Shown: one piece after another, positions 33,998-42,571 of the stretch
How the letters are laid out: every line of letters begins with the position of its first letter
Numbering within the stretch: position 1 is the stretch's first letter
Source: Candidatus Liptonbacteria bacterium
GTDB lineage: Bacteria; Patescibacteriota; Minisyncoccia; UBA6257; 2-01-FULL-56-20
Direction: 5' to 3'
Length of the DNA stretch: 51,137 nucleotides
Assembly (NCBI GenBank): GCA_016204335.1
Contig: JACQKU010000004.1
Coordinates: 1 to 51,137, forward strand
Translations under genes and position numbers: made by a program
The notes under the pieces: model-generated
Seen by the model: only the letters and a program-made list of their open reading frames with translations
What the model was told of the DNA's origin: nothing
Database searches by the model: none

Positions 33998-34168
33998 GAT
34001 TGAGAAGTCGCCTCAGACCTGGGGGCAAGAATTGTTTTTAGCTTAGGACGGCTTGGCTCCGGCGAAGCCCATCCTCGAAAGTAATTCTAACCTCTTTTAA
34101 GTTTCTTAAAAAGAGTCCTGGCTCCCGGCTTCCGGATAGCAGCCCCCAGATCTGAAGCGATTTCTGTT
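33998..34168 (+). ncRNA. Structured non-coding RNA, identity unresolved (6S-like or novel)
   Basis: Terminal helix AGAAGTCGCCTCAGACCTGGGGGC / GCCCCCAGATCTGAAGCGATTTCT enclosing at least three hairpins; promoter immediately upstream; no ORF. Confidence 0.75.
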
Positions 34169-34206
34169 AAATCTCTAAACTCTAATCTCCAAATCCTAAA
34201 CAATAT

Positions 34207-34240
34207 CTCCGCCAAAGGCGGATTAGCCTCGGGCTGAAAA
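34207..34240. repeat. Palindromic repeat TCCGCCAAAGGCGGATTAGCCTCGGGCTGAAAA
   Basis: Near-copy of the in-frame repeat in uvrB. Confidence 0.75.
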
Positions 34241-34328
34241 ATTCAAATCTCAAAAACGACTTTTACTTTTTGGTTTTGAGTTTTGAGATTATTTAGAGAT
34301 TGGGGTTTAGAGATTAGAGATTCGCTTG

Positions 34329-36008
34329 CTATTGCCACTCAATAGGCCCCGTGTTTTCTTCCACTTCCTCAAAGCTGGTGATTCCGGACAACACTTTGAG
34401 GATGCCGTCCTCTTGCATAGTAACCATGCCCTGCTTCTCGGCGAGTTTTTTCAAAAAAACTTCCGAGATTTCTTTTAAAATTCCGACTTCGAATTCCGGG
34501 CCTGTTTCAAAAAATTCAAAAATGCCGATTCTGCCTTTATAGCCGAACCCTCCGCACGCTTCGCATCCGGCTGACTCGTAGAGCGCCGGCTTGCCGTATG
34601 GCTCGCGATTGACCCGCGCGGGAAGCCCTTCCAAAAACTTTTTTATCTTTGTTTGAAGTTCCGTAGCCGGCTCGATTTTTTTCCTGCAGCTCAAACATAA
34701 TTTTCTGACCAAACGCTGGGCGATAATCAGATTGACCGCGGGACCGATGCTTGTGGGTTTTACGCCGAGGTCGACCAGCCGCGGCACCGCGCCGGCCGCG
34801 TCGTTCGTATGAAGCGTGGAATATACCGTATGGCCGGTCAGGGCCGCCTGAAGCGCGATGTCCGCGGTCTCCTGGTCCCGAATCTCGCCGACGAGAATCA
34901 CATCCGGGTCCTGCCGGAGAATTGAACGAAGCCCGCTCGCGAACGTGTAGCCGGCTTCGGGGTCGACCTGCGTCTGCTCGATTCCCTCAATACGATACTC
35001 AATCGGGTCTTCTATGGTGATAATTTTTATTTCGGGGTTCGCGGCTTTGCGCAGGAACGCGTATAGAGTCGTGGTTTTCCCGGAGCCGGTCGGTCCGGTG
35101 TTAAGAATAAGGCCGTTCGGTTTTTTCAGTTGGCGCTCGACCAGTTCCAAATCGTCTTTCCGAAGGCCGAGCCCGGACATATCCGCTTGTATGGAATCTG
35201 GGTCGAGAAGCCTCATCACTATTGTCTCGCCGAACTCGGACGGAATAATGGAAACGCGGACTTCCACCTCTTTGGTCGTGAGCCCGACGGTGAATCTTCC
35301 GTCCTGCGCTTCATCGCGCACGTTAATCTTGAGGCCGGAAAGAAGCTTTATCCGCGAAACCAGATGTTCGTAGTTATACGGCGGAAGGTCGCCGAACATA
35401 TCGTGGAGCAATCCGTCGAGGCGGAACCGGATTTTCGTTTTTTTCTCTCCGGCTTCCAGGTGAATGTCGGAAGCGCCGATGGCGAGCCCGCCCGCGAGAA
35501 CGATTTCTAAAAGTTCGGTTGTGGTTGTATTTTTAAAATCGAGTTTTTTTACTTCGTCCTGAACCATCTGAAAACTCGCCAGCCGTTTCATCAGTCCTTC
35601 GAGCCGTTCCCGCTCGATGTCGACTTCGCCGGTTATTTCTTTCTGCTCCGCCGAAACAAACTTATACAACTCCCATGTTTTTTCAATCCCGCTTTTCGAG
35701 GCGACAAAAAATTTCACCTCGTGATTCAAGCCTTCGAGTTTTTTTATCGCCGGAGTGAACGCGGCCGACCCCGGGTCGGCCGCCGCCACTGCCACTTCGT
35801 TTTTTTTCGTTTCAACCGCGGCGGCAACCGCTTCTTTCGCGTCTGATTCGGAAATTAATCTTATCGCCTCTATGGAAACGGGAATTTTCCTGAGGTCGAT
35901 GTACGGATAACCGGATTTTTGGGCGCGGCGTTCGGCGTCGCGCTCTTCCGCCTCGCGCCGCATCTCGTTCAATTTTTTTTGAACCGCCGCGGTTCTCGTT
36001 TCAGCCAT
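34329..36008 (-). CDS. pilB: Type IV pilus/type II secretion assembly ATPase
   Basis: LNTGPTGSGKTTTLYAFLR; EDPIEYRIEGIEQTQV; CxxC pairs; LVGEIRDQETADIA. Confidence 0.95.
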   Translation of the reverse strand: MAETRTAAVQKKLNEMRREAEERDAERRAQKSGYPYIDLRKIPVSIEAIRLISESDAKEAVAAAVETKKNEVAVAAADPGSAAFTPAIKKLEGLNHEVKFFVASKSGIEKTWELYKFVSAEQKEITGEVDIERERLEGLMKRLASFQMVQDEVKKLDFKNTTTTELLEIVLAGGLAIGASDIHLEAGEKKTKIRFRLDGLLHDMFGDLPPYNYEHLVSRIKLLSGLKINVRDEAQDGRFTVGLTTKEVEVRVSIIPSEFGETIVMRLLDPDSIQADMSGLGLRKDDLELVERQLKKPNGLILNTGPTGSGKTTTLYAFLRKAANPEIKIITIEDPIEYRIEGIEQTQVDPEAGYTFASGLRSILRQDPDVILVGEIRDQETADIALQAALTGHTVYSTLHTNDAAGAVPRLVDLGVKPTSIGPAVNLIIAQRLVRKLCLSCRKKIEPATELQTKIKKFLEGLPARVNREPYGKPALYESAGCEACGGFGYKGRIGIFEFFETGPEFEVGILKEISEVFLKKLAEKQGMVTMQEDGILKVLSGITSFEEVEENTGPIEWQ

Positions 36009-36072
36009 TGAGTAAAGTATAAACCTCCGCGCCGTGGCGGCAAGCGTTTTCTTTCGCATTCTTTGTTTGAAC

Positions 36073-36101
36073 TTGACAGAATATTTATTGTGGGGTATAA
36101 T
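36073..36101 (+). promoter_or_regulatory. Perfect consensus sigma70 promoter TTGACA-N17-TATAAT
   Basis: Direct reading; upstream of the lipoprotein gene. Confidence 0.88.
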
Positions 36102-36181
36102 ACAAGCTGAATCGAACTTGTCATAAGCATAGCAATAACGGATGTCTGCCGGCGGGAACCGGCGGACGGAAAGGAAGGAAG

Positions 36182-37000
36182 ATGGAAACGACGGCGAAGA
36201 GGTTCACGCGCGCGATGAGGTGGGCGGTAGCATTTTCGCTTCTCGCCGGGTTTCTGCTCGGCGGATGCGCTTCTGCCGAGCGAACCGGTGGGCTGGTAAT
36301 CAGCGGCCTGCCACGGGTGACCGCGCCAATTCTCGGCCAGGTTGGAATCACGCCGACCGGGCAGAATATCGTGCTGACTAACGGCACGCCATTCTGGTGC
36401 CGGTGGTTTGCATACGGCACCGAGCTCGGACAGACAGGCCCCGGCGACCAGTTGGTCGGTTCGAAGTATTTTGAACCGCTCTCGCCGCAAATCCCGGTCG
36501 CGGTGATGTGTTACCGCGACCCGGGGTTCACGCAAACTCAGTATGTCGGAGCTGGCGGCCGAGTGGCCCATTTTTCGAGAGGTCGGGCCAGTGGTATTTC
36601 ATGGCCGCTCCGTGCCGGCGAGCTCGTGACGCCGGAAGGTGTCCAGTCGGCGGCCGGGCTCGGAGTGAATTATCCCCAACCCGACACGGGGCAAGTCGGC
36701 AGGATTGTCGAAATGCCCCGCGAGTCCTGGAACGCCACGGCGGCTGTCCAAATCGTGAACAACACTTTGTTCACGATGACGCAAGGCATCGAGGGGACGA
36801 GTCGTTTTTCGACCAACGCCGGCGGGTTGTACTACGCGTCGTTCCGGGAGCTTCTCGGTCCCGGCCGTCAGATGACCGGCCAGCTCGTCTTCACAGACCG
36901 CGGCCGGTTGGTGGGCACGTACGATTTCTCGTTCGGCGTGCCATCGACCGGGGTCATCGCTTACCAACTCATCGTCTCGCCTTGGATGATAAGGCGATGA
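36182..37000 (+). CDS. Orphan putative lipoprotein
   Basis: Signal peptide with lipobox-like LLGG|C; strong SD aaggaaggaag; no recognised domain. Confidence 0.75.
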   Translation: METTAKRFTRAMRWAVAFSLLAGFLLGGCASAERTGGLVISGLPRVTAPILGQVGITPTGQNIVLTNGTPFWCRWFAYGTELGQTGPGDQLVGSKYFEPLSPQIPVAVMCYRDPGFTQTQYVGAGGRVAHFSRGRASGISWPLRAGELVTPEGVQSAAGLGVNYPQPDTGQVGRIVEMPRESWNATAAVQIVNNTLFTMTQGIEGTSRFSTNAGGLYYASFRELLGPGRQMTGQLVFTDRGRLVGTYDFSFGVPSTGVIAYQLIVSPWMIRR

Positions 37001-37031
37001 CGCTGGCGCCATCCTCCGTCCCCCAAAGCAG

Positions 37032-37071
37032 AGCCCCGCCATCGTCGTCAGACGAATCGGCGGGGCTTTTT
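37032..37071 (+). terminator. Rho-independent terminator of the lipoprotein gene
   Basis: AGCCCCGCC...TCGTC-A-GACGA...GGCGGGGCT followed by T-run. Confidence 0.88.
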
Positions 37072-37148
37072 CGTTCAAAAAACTTGAAACTAAAAATTTA
37101 TAACGATACACTAATAACTAATCACTAATTAACTAATTAACTATTTTA

Positions 37149-37688
37149 ATGTCCGGTCATTCCCACTGGTCTGGAATAAAACACAGAAAAGGAGCAGCGG
37201 ACCAAAAACGCGGCTTGGTATTTTCAAAACTGCTTGCGGCGATTACGGCGGCGGCGCGCGCCGAACAGAATCCCGATTTCAATCCGCGGCTGAGAACCGC
37301 GGTCCAAAAAGCGAAAGAGGCGAACGTGCCGTCCGAAAATATCGAACGGGCGGTCAAGCGCGCGAAAGAATCCGGCGGCGCCTTGGAAGAGCTGACGCTC
37401 GAAGCGTACGGCCCCGGAGGAACGGCGCTTTTGATTGAAGCGATTACAGACAATAAAAACAGAACTATTCCCGAAATCAAAAAAATCCTGAACGCGGAGG
37501 GGGCAAAGTGGGCCGAACCGGGAAGCGTGCGCTGGGCATTCTCTGAAGCAAGCGCGGATAAGCGCGGAAACTGGACGGCGAAATTTTTGCAGAAGCTTAA
37601 CAAAGAAGACGCGGAGAAACTCAATGTTTTAGTCGGGGCGCTTGAAGATAACGATGATGTGCAGAAAGTTTATACCAACGCGGCATAG
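37149..37688 (+). CDS. YebC/PmpR-family protein, short form
   Basis: MSGHSHWSGIKHRKGAADQKRG; VPSENIERAVKRAKE; C-terminal ALEDNDDVQKVYTNA. Confidence 0.92.
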   Translation: MSGHSHWSGIKHRKGAADQKRGLVFSKLLAAITAAARAEQNPDFNPRLRTAVQKAKEANVPSENIERAVKRAKESGGALEELTLEAYGPGGTALLIEAITDNKNRTIPEIKKILNAEGAKWAEPGSVRWAFSEASADKRGNWTAKFLQKLNKEDAEKLNVLVGALEDNDDVQKVYTNAA

Positions 37689-37714
37689 AACTTTTAACTT
37701 ATAACTGCCAACTA

Positions 37715-38197
37715 ATGACTATATTAGGTATCGACCCGGGAACTTCGCGCATCGGCTACGGCGTGATTAAAAAAGAGCGCGGTTCGCTGAAATTTCTTGA
37801 CGCGGGAATACTAAAAATAAAAAACTCCGGCAAAGAACATTCCCTCGCCCAAATAAAAAACGGGGTTGATTCGCTCATAAAAAAATGGCGGCCGGACGCG
37901 CTCGCGGTTGAAAAACTTTATTTTTCAAAAAATCAGAAAACCGCAATAGGGGTGGCGCAGGCGCGCGGGGTGATTATTCTTGCCGGGCTCGAAGCCGGAA
38001 TGGAAATCAGGGAATATTCTCCGAACGAAATAAAATCGGGCGTCGCGGGATACGGCTTCGCCGATAAAAAAGCCGTCGCGAAAATGGTAAATCTTATTTT
38101 GAGGACTCCCCGGCTCAAAATAATCGACGACGCAAGCGACGCGCTGGCAATCGCGATTTTCGCGGCGCAGAAGGAAAGAATTTCCCCAACCCCATAA
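37715..38197 (+). CDS. ruvC: Crossover junction endodeoxyribonuclease RuvC
   Basis: LGIDPGTSRIGYGVI; VEKLYFSKNQKTAIGVAQARG; DDASDALAIAI. Confidence 0.95.
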   Translation: MTILGIDPGTSRIGYGVIKKERGSLKFLDAGILKIKNSGKEHSLAQIKNGVDSLIKKWRPDALAVEKLYFSKNQKTAIGVAQARGVIILAGLEAGMEIREYSPNEIKSGVAGYGFADKKAVAKMVNLILRTPRLKIIDDASDALAIAIFAAQKERISPTP

Positions 38198-38557
38198 ATT
38201 TTCTATTTTTCTAAAAGCGCGGGTTTTCGCTTTGCAGGGCGTTATCGGAGGCGAGCAAACTTGGTATCGCCGCAGGCGATTTGCTCGCCGACCTGCCCGA
38301 CTTCGCATGGACGAAATCCAGGCGGGCGGGGATACAGACCGCCTCGCCGCCGGAGCCCTGCCGGCAGGCAGGCAGAGAGGCGAGCCGTGCCTGGCAAAAC
38401 GAAAACCGAAGCCCTTGACACGAAAACTTCTTCCCATATACTGGTTGCAAATAATAAAGTTTCGCGGTCAAACGTGGAATTTTTCCGTAAAATTAAAAGG
38501 TCGTTTATTGTTTAACCTCCGGTATTAAAAAATCTTTAAGCGCGGGGGTTAAATGCC

Positions 38558-38704
38558 ATGATTACTGAAATCGAACTATTAAGAGGAATTCGGCTTGAGG
38601 ACGAAGACGACAAACTGGATGGCGCGGAAGACGAAGAAGAACTTGACGAAGACGAAGATATTGAAAAGCTGGATGATGCGGACGACGACAAAGACATGGA
38701 ATAG
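38558..38704 (+). CDS. 48-aa extremely acidic peptide
   Basis: MITEIELLRGIRLEDEDDKLDGAEDEEELDEDEDIEKLDDADDDKDME*; below the ORF-track cutoff. Confidence 0.45.
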   Translation: MITEIELLRGIRLEDEDDKLDGAEDEEELDEDEDIEKLDDADDDKDME

Positions 38705-38739
38705 GTGATTGATTCTTCGCGCAACGGGAAATCGCTCCG

Positions 38740-41307
38740 ATGAATGGACAATCGGGGCGATTTTTGTTTATCTTAAACGACAATGAAATGAACAGAAAAA
38801 AGAAAAACTCTTCCGGCGCGTCTCCGCGAGGTTCCCTGCCCGGGCGCGCGCCGGCTCCGGCTCGAATGAACGGGGTTAATCAAAGGCGGCGACGGCGGTG
38901 GAAAAATATATTCTGGGTCGCCGGCGCCGCCGCAGCCGTCGCGTTTGTTTCTTTTTCGTTCATTATTTTTTTTCTTTCTAAAAACTTGCCGTCCGGCGCG
39001 GAACTCGACGAGCGGAAAATCAGCCAGTCCACGAGAATCTATGACCGCACAGGCAAGGTTCTCTTATATAAAATTCACACGGGCGAAAATCGGACCGTGG
39101 TGCCGTTGGCCGATATGCCGCAGTTTCTGAAAGACGCCACTATTGCGACCGAGGACGAAAATTTTTACAGCGAGCCCGGCTTCTCGTGGACCGCAATTGT
39201 GCGGGCGTTTATGGTGAATGCGCTCCACGGCAAAATCCTCCAGGGCGGCTCGACCATCACGCAACAACTCGCCAAAAACGCTTTCTTATCCTCCGACCAG
39301 ACGATTTCAAGAAAACTCAAAGAATTCCTGCTTGCCGTTAAACTCAACCGGCGCTATCCCAAAGATGAAATTCTTTATTTGTATCTGAACCAGATTCCTT
39401 ACGGCCCGACCGCATATGGCGTAGAGGCGGCGAGCGAGCTCTACTTCAAAAAGTCGGCTGGGGATTTGGATTTGGCCGAAGCGGCCGTTCTGGCGGCGCT
39501 TCCCCGGGCGCCGAGTTATTATTCGCCGTGGGGCAATCACGTAAAGGAACTGCTTGGGCGCCAGAACTATGTCCTACAAAGAATGTACAAAATTGGAAAG
39601 ATAACCCTCGAAGAATTAAACGCCGCGCTCGCGAAGAAAATCGAATTTGCTCCGCGGGCGATAACCGGCATACAGGCGCCGCATTTTGTGGAAGCCGTTA
39701 AGGACTATTTGATTCAGAAGTATGGCGAGGATGCCGTCCGCGAAGGAGGACTGAAAGTAATCACAACGCTCGATTGGGACCTCCAGCAACTTGGAGAAAA
39801 AGTCGTAAAAGAGGGCGCTGAACGCAATGAAGCGCTGTATCAGGGAAAAAACGCGGCGCTCGTCGCGGAAGACCCCAAAACAGGCCAGATACTTTCACTG
39901 GTTGGTTCGCGCGATTATTTCGACTTAAAAAACGAAGGTAATTTCAACGTCGCAACACAGGGGTTGCGGCAACCGGGTTCCGCCCTGAAACCGTTCGCGT
40001 ATCTTACGCTTTTTGAAAAAGGATATTCGCCCGATACCGTCCTTTTTGACGTGCCTACGGAATTCGTTCCGAATAATCCGCTGTGCCCCGTTGAAGTTAA
40101 TTTCTCAAACGACAATCCGGCGTGCTTTCATCCGGAAAATTTCACGGGAAAATTTCTGGGGCCGGTGCCTCTTCGCAAAGCATTGAGCCAGTCAATAAAT
40201 ATTCCCGCGGTAAAAACGCTGTATCTCGCGGGTATTAAAAATACGCTTGAAACGCTCCACAATTTCGGCGTCACCACGCTTAACGAACCCGGCCGCTACG
40301 GCCTGTCGCTTGTGCTCGGCGGCGGCGAAGTAAAGCTTATTGACCTGGTTGGAGCGTATTCGGTCCTCTCGCAGGAGGGCGTAAAGCGCCAGCAGGCAAT
40401 TGTCCTCGAAGTGCGCGACAGTAATAATCAACTGCTTGAATCCTATCGGGACAAAAGCGAAATTGTGGTTGACGCGGAATACCCCCGGCTCATAAACGAT
40501 ATTCTCTCCGACTCCGACCTGCGGGCCGGTCTTTTTGGGAACAGTTTGGGACTGACCGTTTTCCCGGACTACGACGTGGCGCTGAAAACCGGAACCACAA
40601 ACGACTACCGCGATGCGTGGGCAATGGGATACACGCCGTCGCTTGCAGTCGGCGTATGGGCGGGAAACAACAACAACGCCCCGATGCAAAAAAACGCCGG
40701 CAGTATTCTTGCCGCGGTTCCCATTTGGCACAATTTTATGGCTGAGGCGCTCAAGAACCAGCCGAAAGAAACTTTCAACCGGCCGGCTCCGGTTTCCGCG
40801 CCGAAGCAGATGTTGAACGGCGACTATCTGGCGAATAAACAGGTCCACTCCCTTCTCTTTTATGTAAATAAATCGGACCCGTTGGGCCAGGCGCCCGGCA
40901 ACCCCGCCTCGGACCCACAATTCGAGAATTGGGAATTCGGCGTTTTGGAATGGGCTAAAAACAATCTGCCTGATTTTTCGGAATATAACCTGTCCGCGGC
41001 AAATCCGGATATCCCGGAAAATTCGCTCTCTGCAACAGCGATTAAGATTATCGAGCCGGGTATGGGCGATTTCACGGGAACCGACATACGTATCCTCGCA
41101 GACATTGCCGCAAATTCAAACATCAAACAGATTAACGTGTATTTCAACGGGCGGGTCGCGGGAAATTTCACGGGCGATTTTGTCTCTCCGTACCGCTTCG
41201 CCTGGTCGTTCGCGCCGAAAGACCAAGAGCAACAGAATCTTTTAGAGATTGAGGTGATTGACGGCAATGGTCAGAAGAGCAGGAGCGGGGTCATCGTTTA
41301 CAAATAG
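38740..41307 (+). CDS. PBP1A-type bifunctional transglycosylase/transpeptidase (start 38740 or 38788)
   Basis: ATIATEDENFYSEPGF; GGSTITQQLAKNAFL; QPGSALKPFAYL (SxxK); KTGTTNDYRDAW. Confidence 0.93.
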   Translation: MNGQSGRFLFILNDNEMNRKKKNSSGASPRGSLPGRAPAPARMNGVNQRRRRRWKNIFWVAGAAAAVAFVSFSFIIFFLSKNLPSGAELDERKISQSTRIYDRTGKVLLYKIHTGENRTVVPLADMPQFLKDATIATEDENFYSEPGFSWTAIVRAFMVNALHGKILQGGSTITQQLAKNAFLSSDQTISRKLKEFLLAVKLNRRYPKDEILYLYLNQIPYGPTAYGVEAASELYFKKSAGDLDLAEAAVLAALPRAPSYYSPWGNHVKELLGRQNYVLQRMYKIGKITLEELNAALAKKIEFAPRAITGIQAPHFVEAVKDYLIQKYGEDAVREGGLKVITTLDWDLQQLGEKVVKEGAERNEALYQGKNAALVAEDPKTGQILSLVGSRDYFDLKNEGNFNVATQGLRQPGSALKPFAYLTLFEKGYSPDTVLFDVPTEFVPNNPLCPVEVNFSNDNPACFHPENFTGKFLGPVPLRKALSQSINIPAVKTLYLAGIKNTLETLHNFGVTTLNEPGRYGLSLVLGGGEVKLIDLVGAYSVLSQEGVKRQQAIVLEVRDSNNQLLESYRDKSEIVVDAEYPRLINDILSDSDLRAGLFGNSLGLTVFPDYDVALKTGTTNDYRDAWAMGYTPSLAVGVWAGNNNNAPMQKNAGSILAAVPIWHNFMAEALKNQPKETFNRPAPVSAPKQMLNGDYLANKQVHSLLFYVNKSDPLGQAPGNPASDPQFENWEFGVLEWAKNNLPDFSEYNLSAANPDIPENSLSATAIKIIEPGMGDFTGTDIRILADIAANSNIKQINVYFNGRVAGNFTGDFVSPYRFAWSFAPKDQEQQNLLEIEVIDGNGQKSRSGVIVYK

Positions 41308-41317
41308 TAGGTCGCGG

Positions 41318-42430
41318 TTATGTCTTCAAAATCGGCATCAAAAGATAGAAATACGACGCATCGTTCGGCGATTTGAGGAGCGCCGGCTTGTTGTCCTCGT
41401 TCAGACCCAAAAATACCTCGTCCGTTTTTAGCGCCTTCAAGCCGTCCGATAAATAGCGCCAGTTGAAACTCATCTCTTTGGCATCGCCGCGGAATTTTGC
41501 CGGGATGGTAGAGATGTTTTCGCCGAGGGTTTGGTCGGAAGAAGAAATCCCCACCGCTTTTTTATTTTCCAAAACGTTCATTTTCACTTCGTTGGTTCTG
41601 GCGCTGAAAATTCCAGCGAGTTTAAGCGCGTTCAGAAGTTCCTGCCGCGAAATGTTGGCTTCCGCGCTGAATTTCTGGGGTACGACCGCCCTGTAGTCCG
41701 GGAACGTCCCCTCCATAAGGCGTGAAAAAAATTCGGCTTGGCCTGTTTTAAAAAGAATCTGGTTGCCGTCGTGGCAGAGGCGGACCTTTCCGTCGTCTCC
41801 AAGAATGCGGAGTACCTCCTGTCCGCTCCGGAGCGGGAGGAGAAGATTGAACGGCTCCTGACGATTGGATTGGAATTGACCGCCCGTAAGTGTTTTTTCC
41901 GCAAGCCGGAAACTGTCCGTAGTCACCAATTTCAAGTTATCCAGAGAGAAATCGACAAAAATACTGTTTAGTTCCGGCCTTAGCTCGGAAAATTGGGAAG
42001 CGATGATTGTCTGGCTAAGCGCCTCTTTCAAAGCCGCGGATTCGATTTCTATGTATTCATTAAGGTTGCTTATTTTTGGAATAAGAGGGAATTCTTCCGA
42101 CGAAATTCCATGGATGGTTGCCTGGTAGTTGTCGGTTTTTATTTCCAGGACATTTTTTTTGCTTTCGAGGTCAATTCTCTCGCTCGATATGTTGGTGATA
42201 AGCCCGGAAAAAACATCGAGCGGAACGGTTGTTTTCCCGTTTTCGATTATTTTCCCGGATACGTAAAAACTCGCTGCTATTTCGAGATTCGTGGCGGTCA
42301 GCTTCAATTTATTATCTTCGGTTTCCAGAAGCACGTTTTTAAGTATCGGCAAATTCGCATTTTCTCCGGCTGCCCTCTCGACTGCCGCAATCCCCTCTTT
42401 CAAATTATTTTTTATTACTGCTACTTTCAT
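41318..42430 (-). CDS. dnaN: DNA polymerase III beta sliding clamp
   Basis: Full-length clamp with LPILKNVLLE; C-terminal FYLLMPILKT; adjacent to dnaA. Confidence 0.93.
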   Translation of the reverse strand: MKVAVIKNNLKEGIAAVERAAGENANLPILKNVLLETEDNKLKLTATNLEIAASFYVSGKIIENGKTTVPLDVFSGLITNISSERIDLESKKNVLEIKTDNYQATIHGISSEEFPLIPKISNLNEYIEIESAALKEALSQTIIASQFSELRPELNSIFVDFSLDNLKLVTTDSFRLAEKTLTGGQFQSNRQEPFNLLLPLRSGQEVLRILGDDGKVRLCHDGNQILFKTGQAEFFSRLMEGTFPDYRAVVPQKFSAEANISRQELLNALKLAGIFSARTNEVKMNVLENKKAVGISSSDQTLGENISTIPAKFRGDAKEMSFNWRYLSDGLKALKTDEVFLGLNEDNKPALLKSPNDASYFYLLMPILKT

Positions 42431-42451
42431 ATTTTTTATTACTGCTACTTT
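42407..42451. repeat. 21-bp sequence tandemly duplicated (24-bp period) at the dnaN start codon
   Basis: attttttattactgctacttt at 42407-42427 and 42431-42451. Confidence 0.95.
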
Positions 42452-42571
42452 AAGTTAATTATATTTTACTGTTGTTATTAGTCGCTCAAAACTGTTTAAA
42501 AAAGCGGAGAACGCATATATCATACTATATTTCCAATGTTTTAGTTTTTAAAAAAAGTGGACATCCTGTGG

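Noticed and set aside
33998-34168. RNase P RNA or canonical 4.5S SRP RNA
   Set aside because: Too short and lacks the RNase P core motifs; lacks the GGAA tetraloop and GGUCAGG strand of SRP domain IV
38536-38751. Minus-strand Ser-rich ORF (SSSSASSSFSISSSSSSSSSSS)
   Set aside because: Antisense artefact of the acidic GAC/GAA codon run in the plus-strand small ORF at 38558-38704
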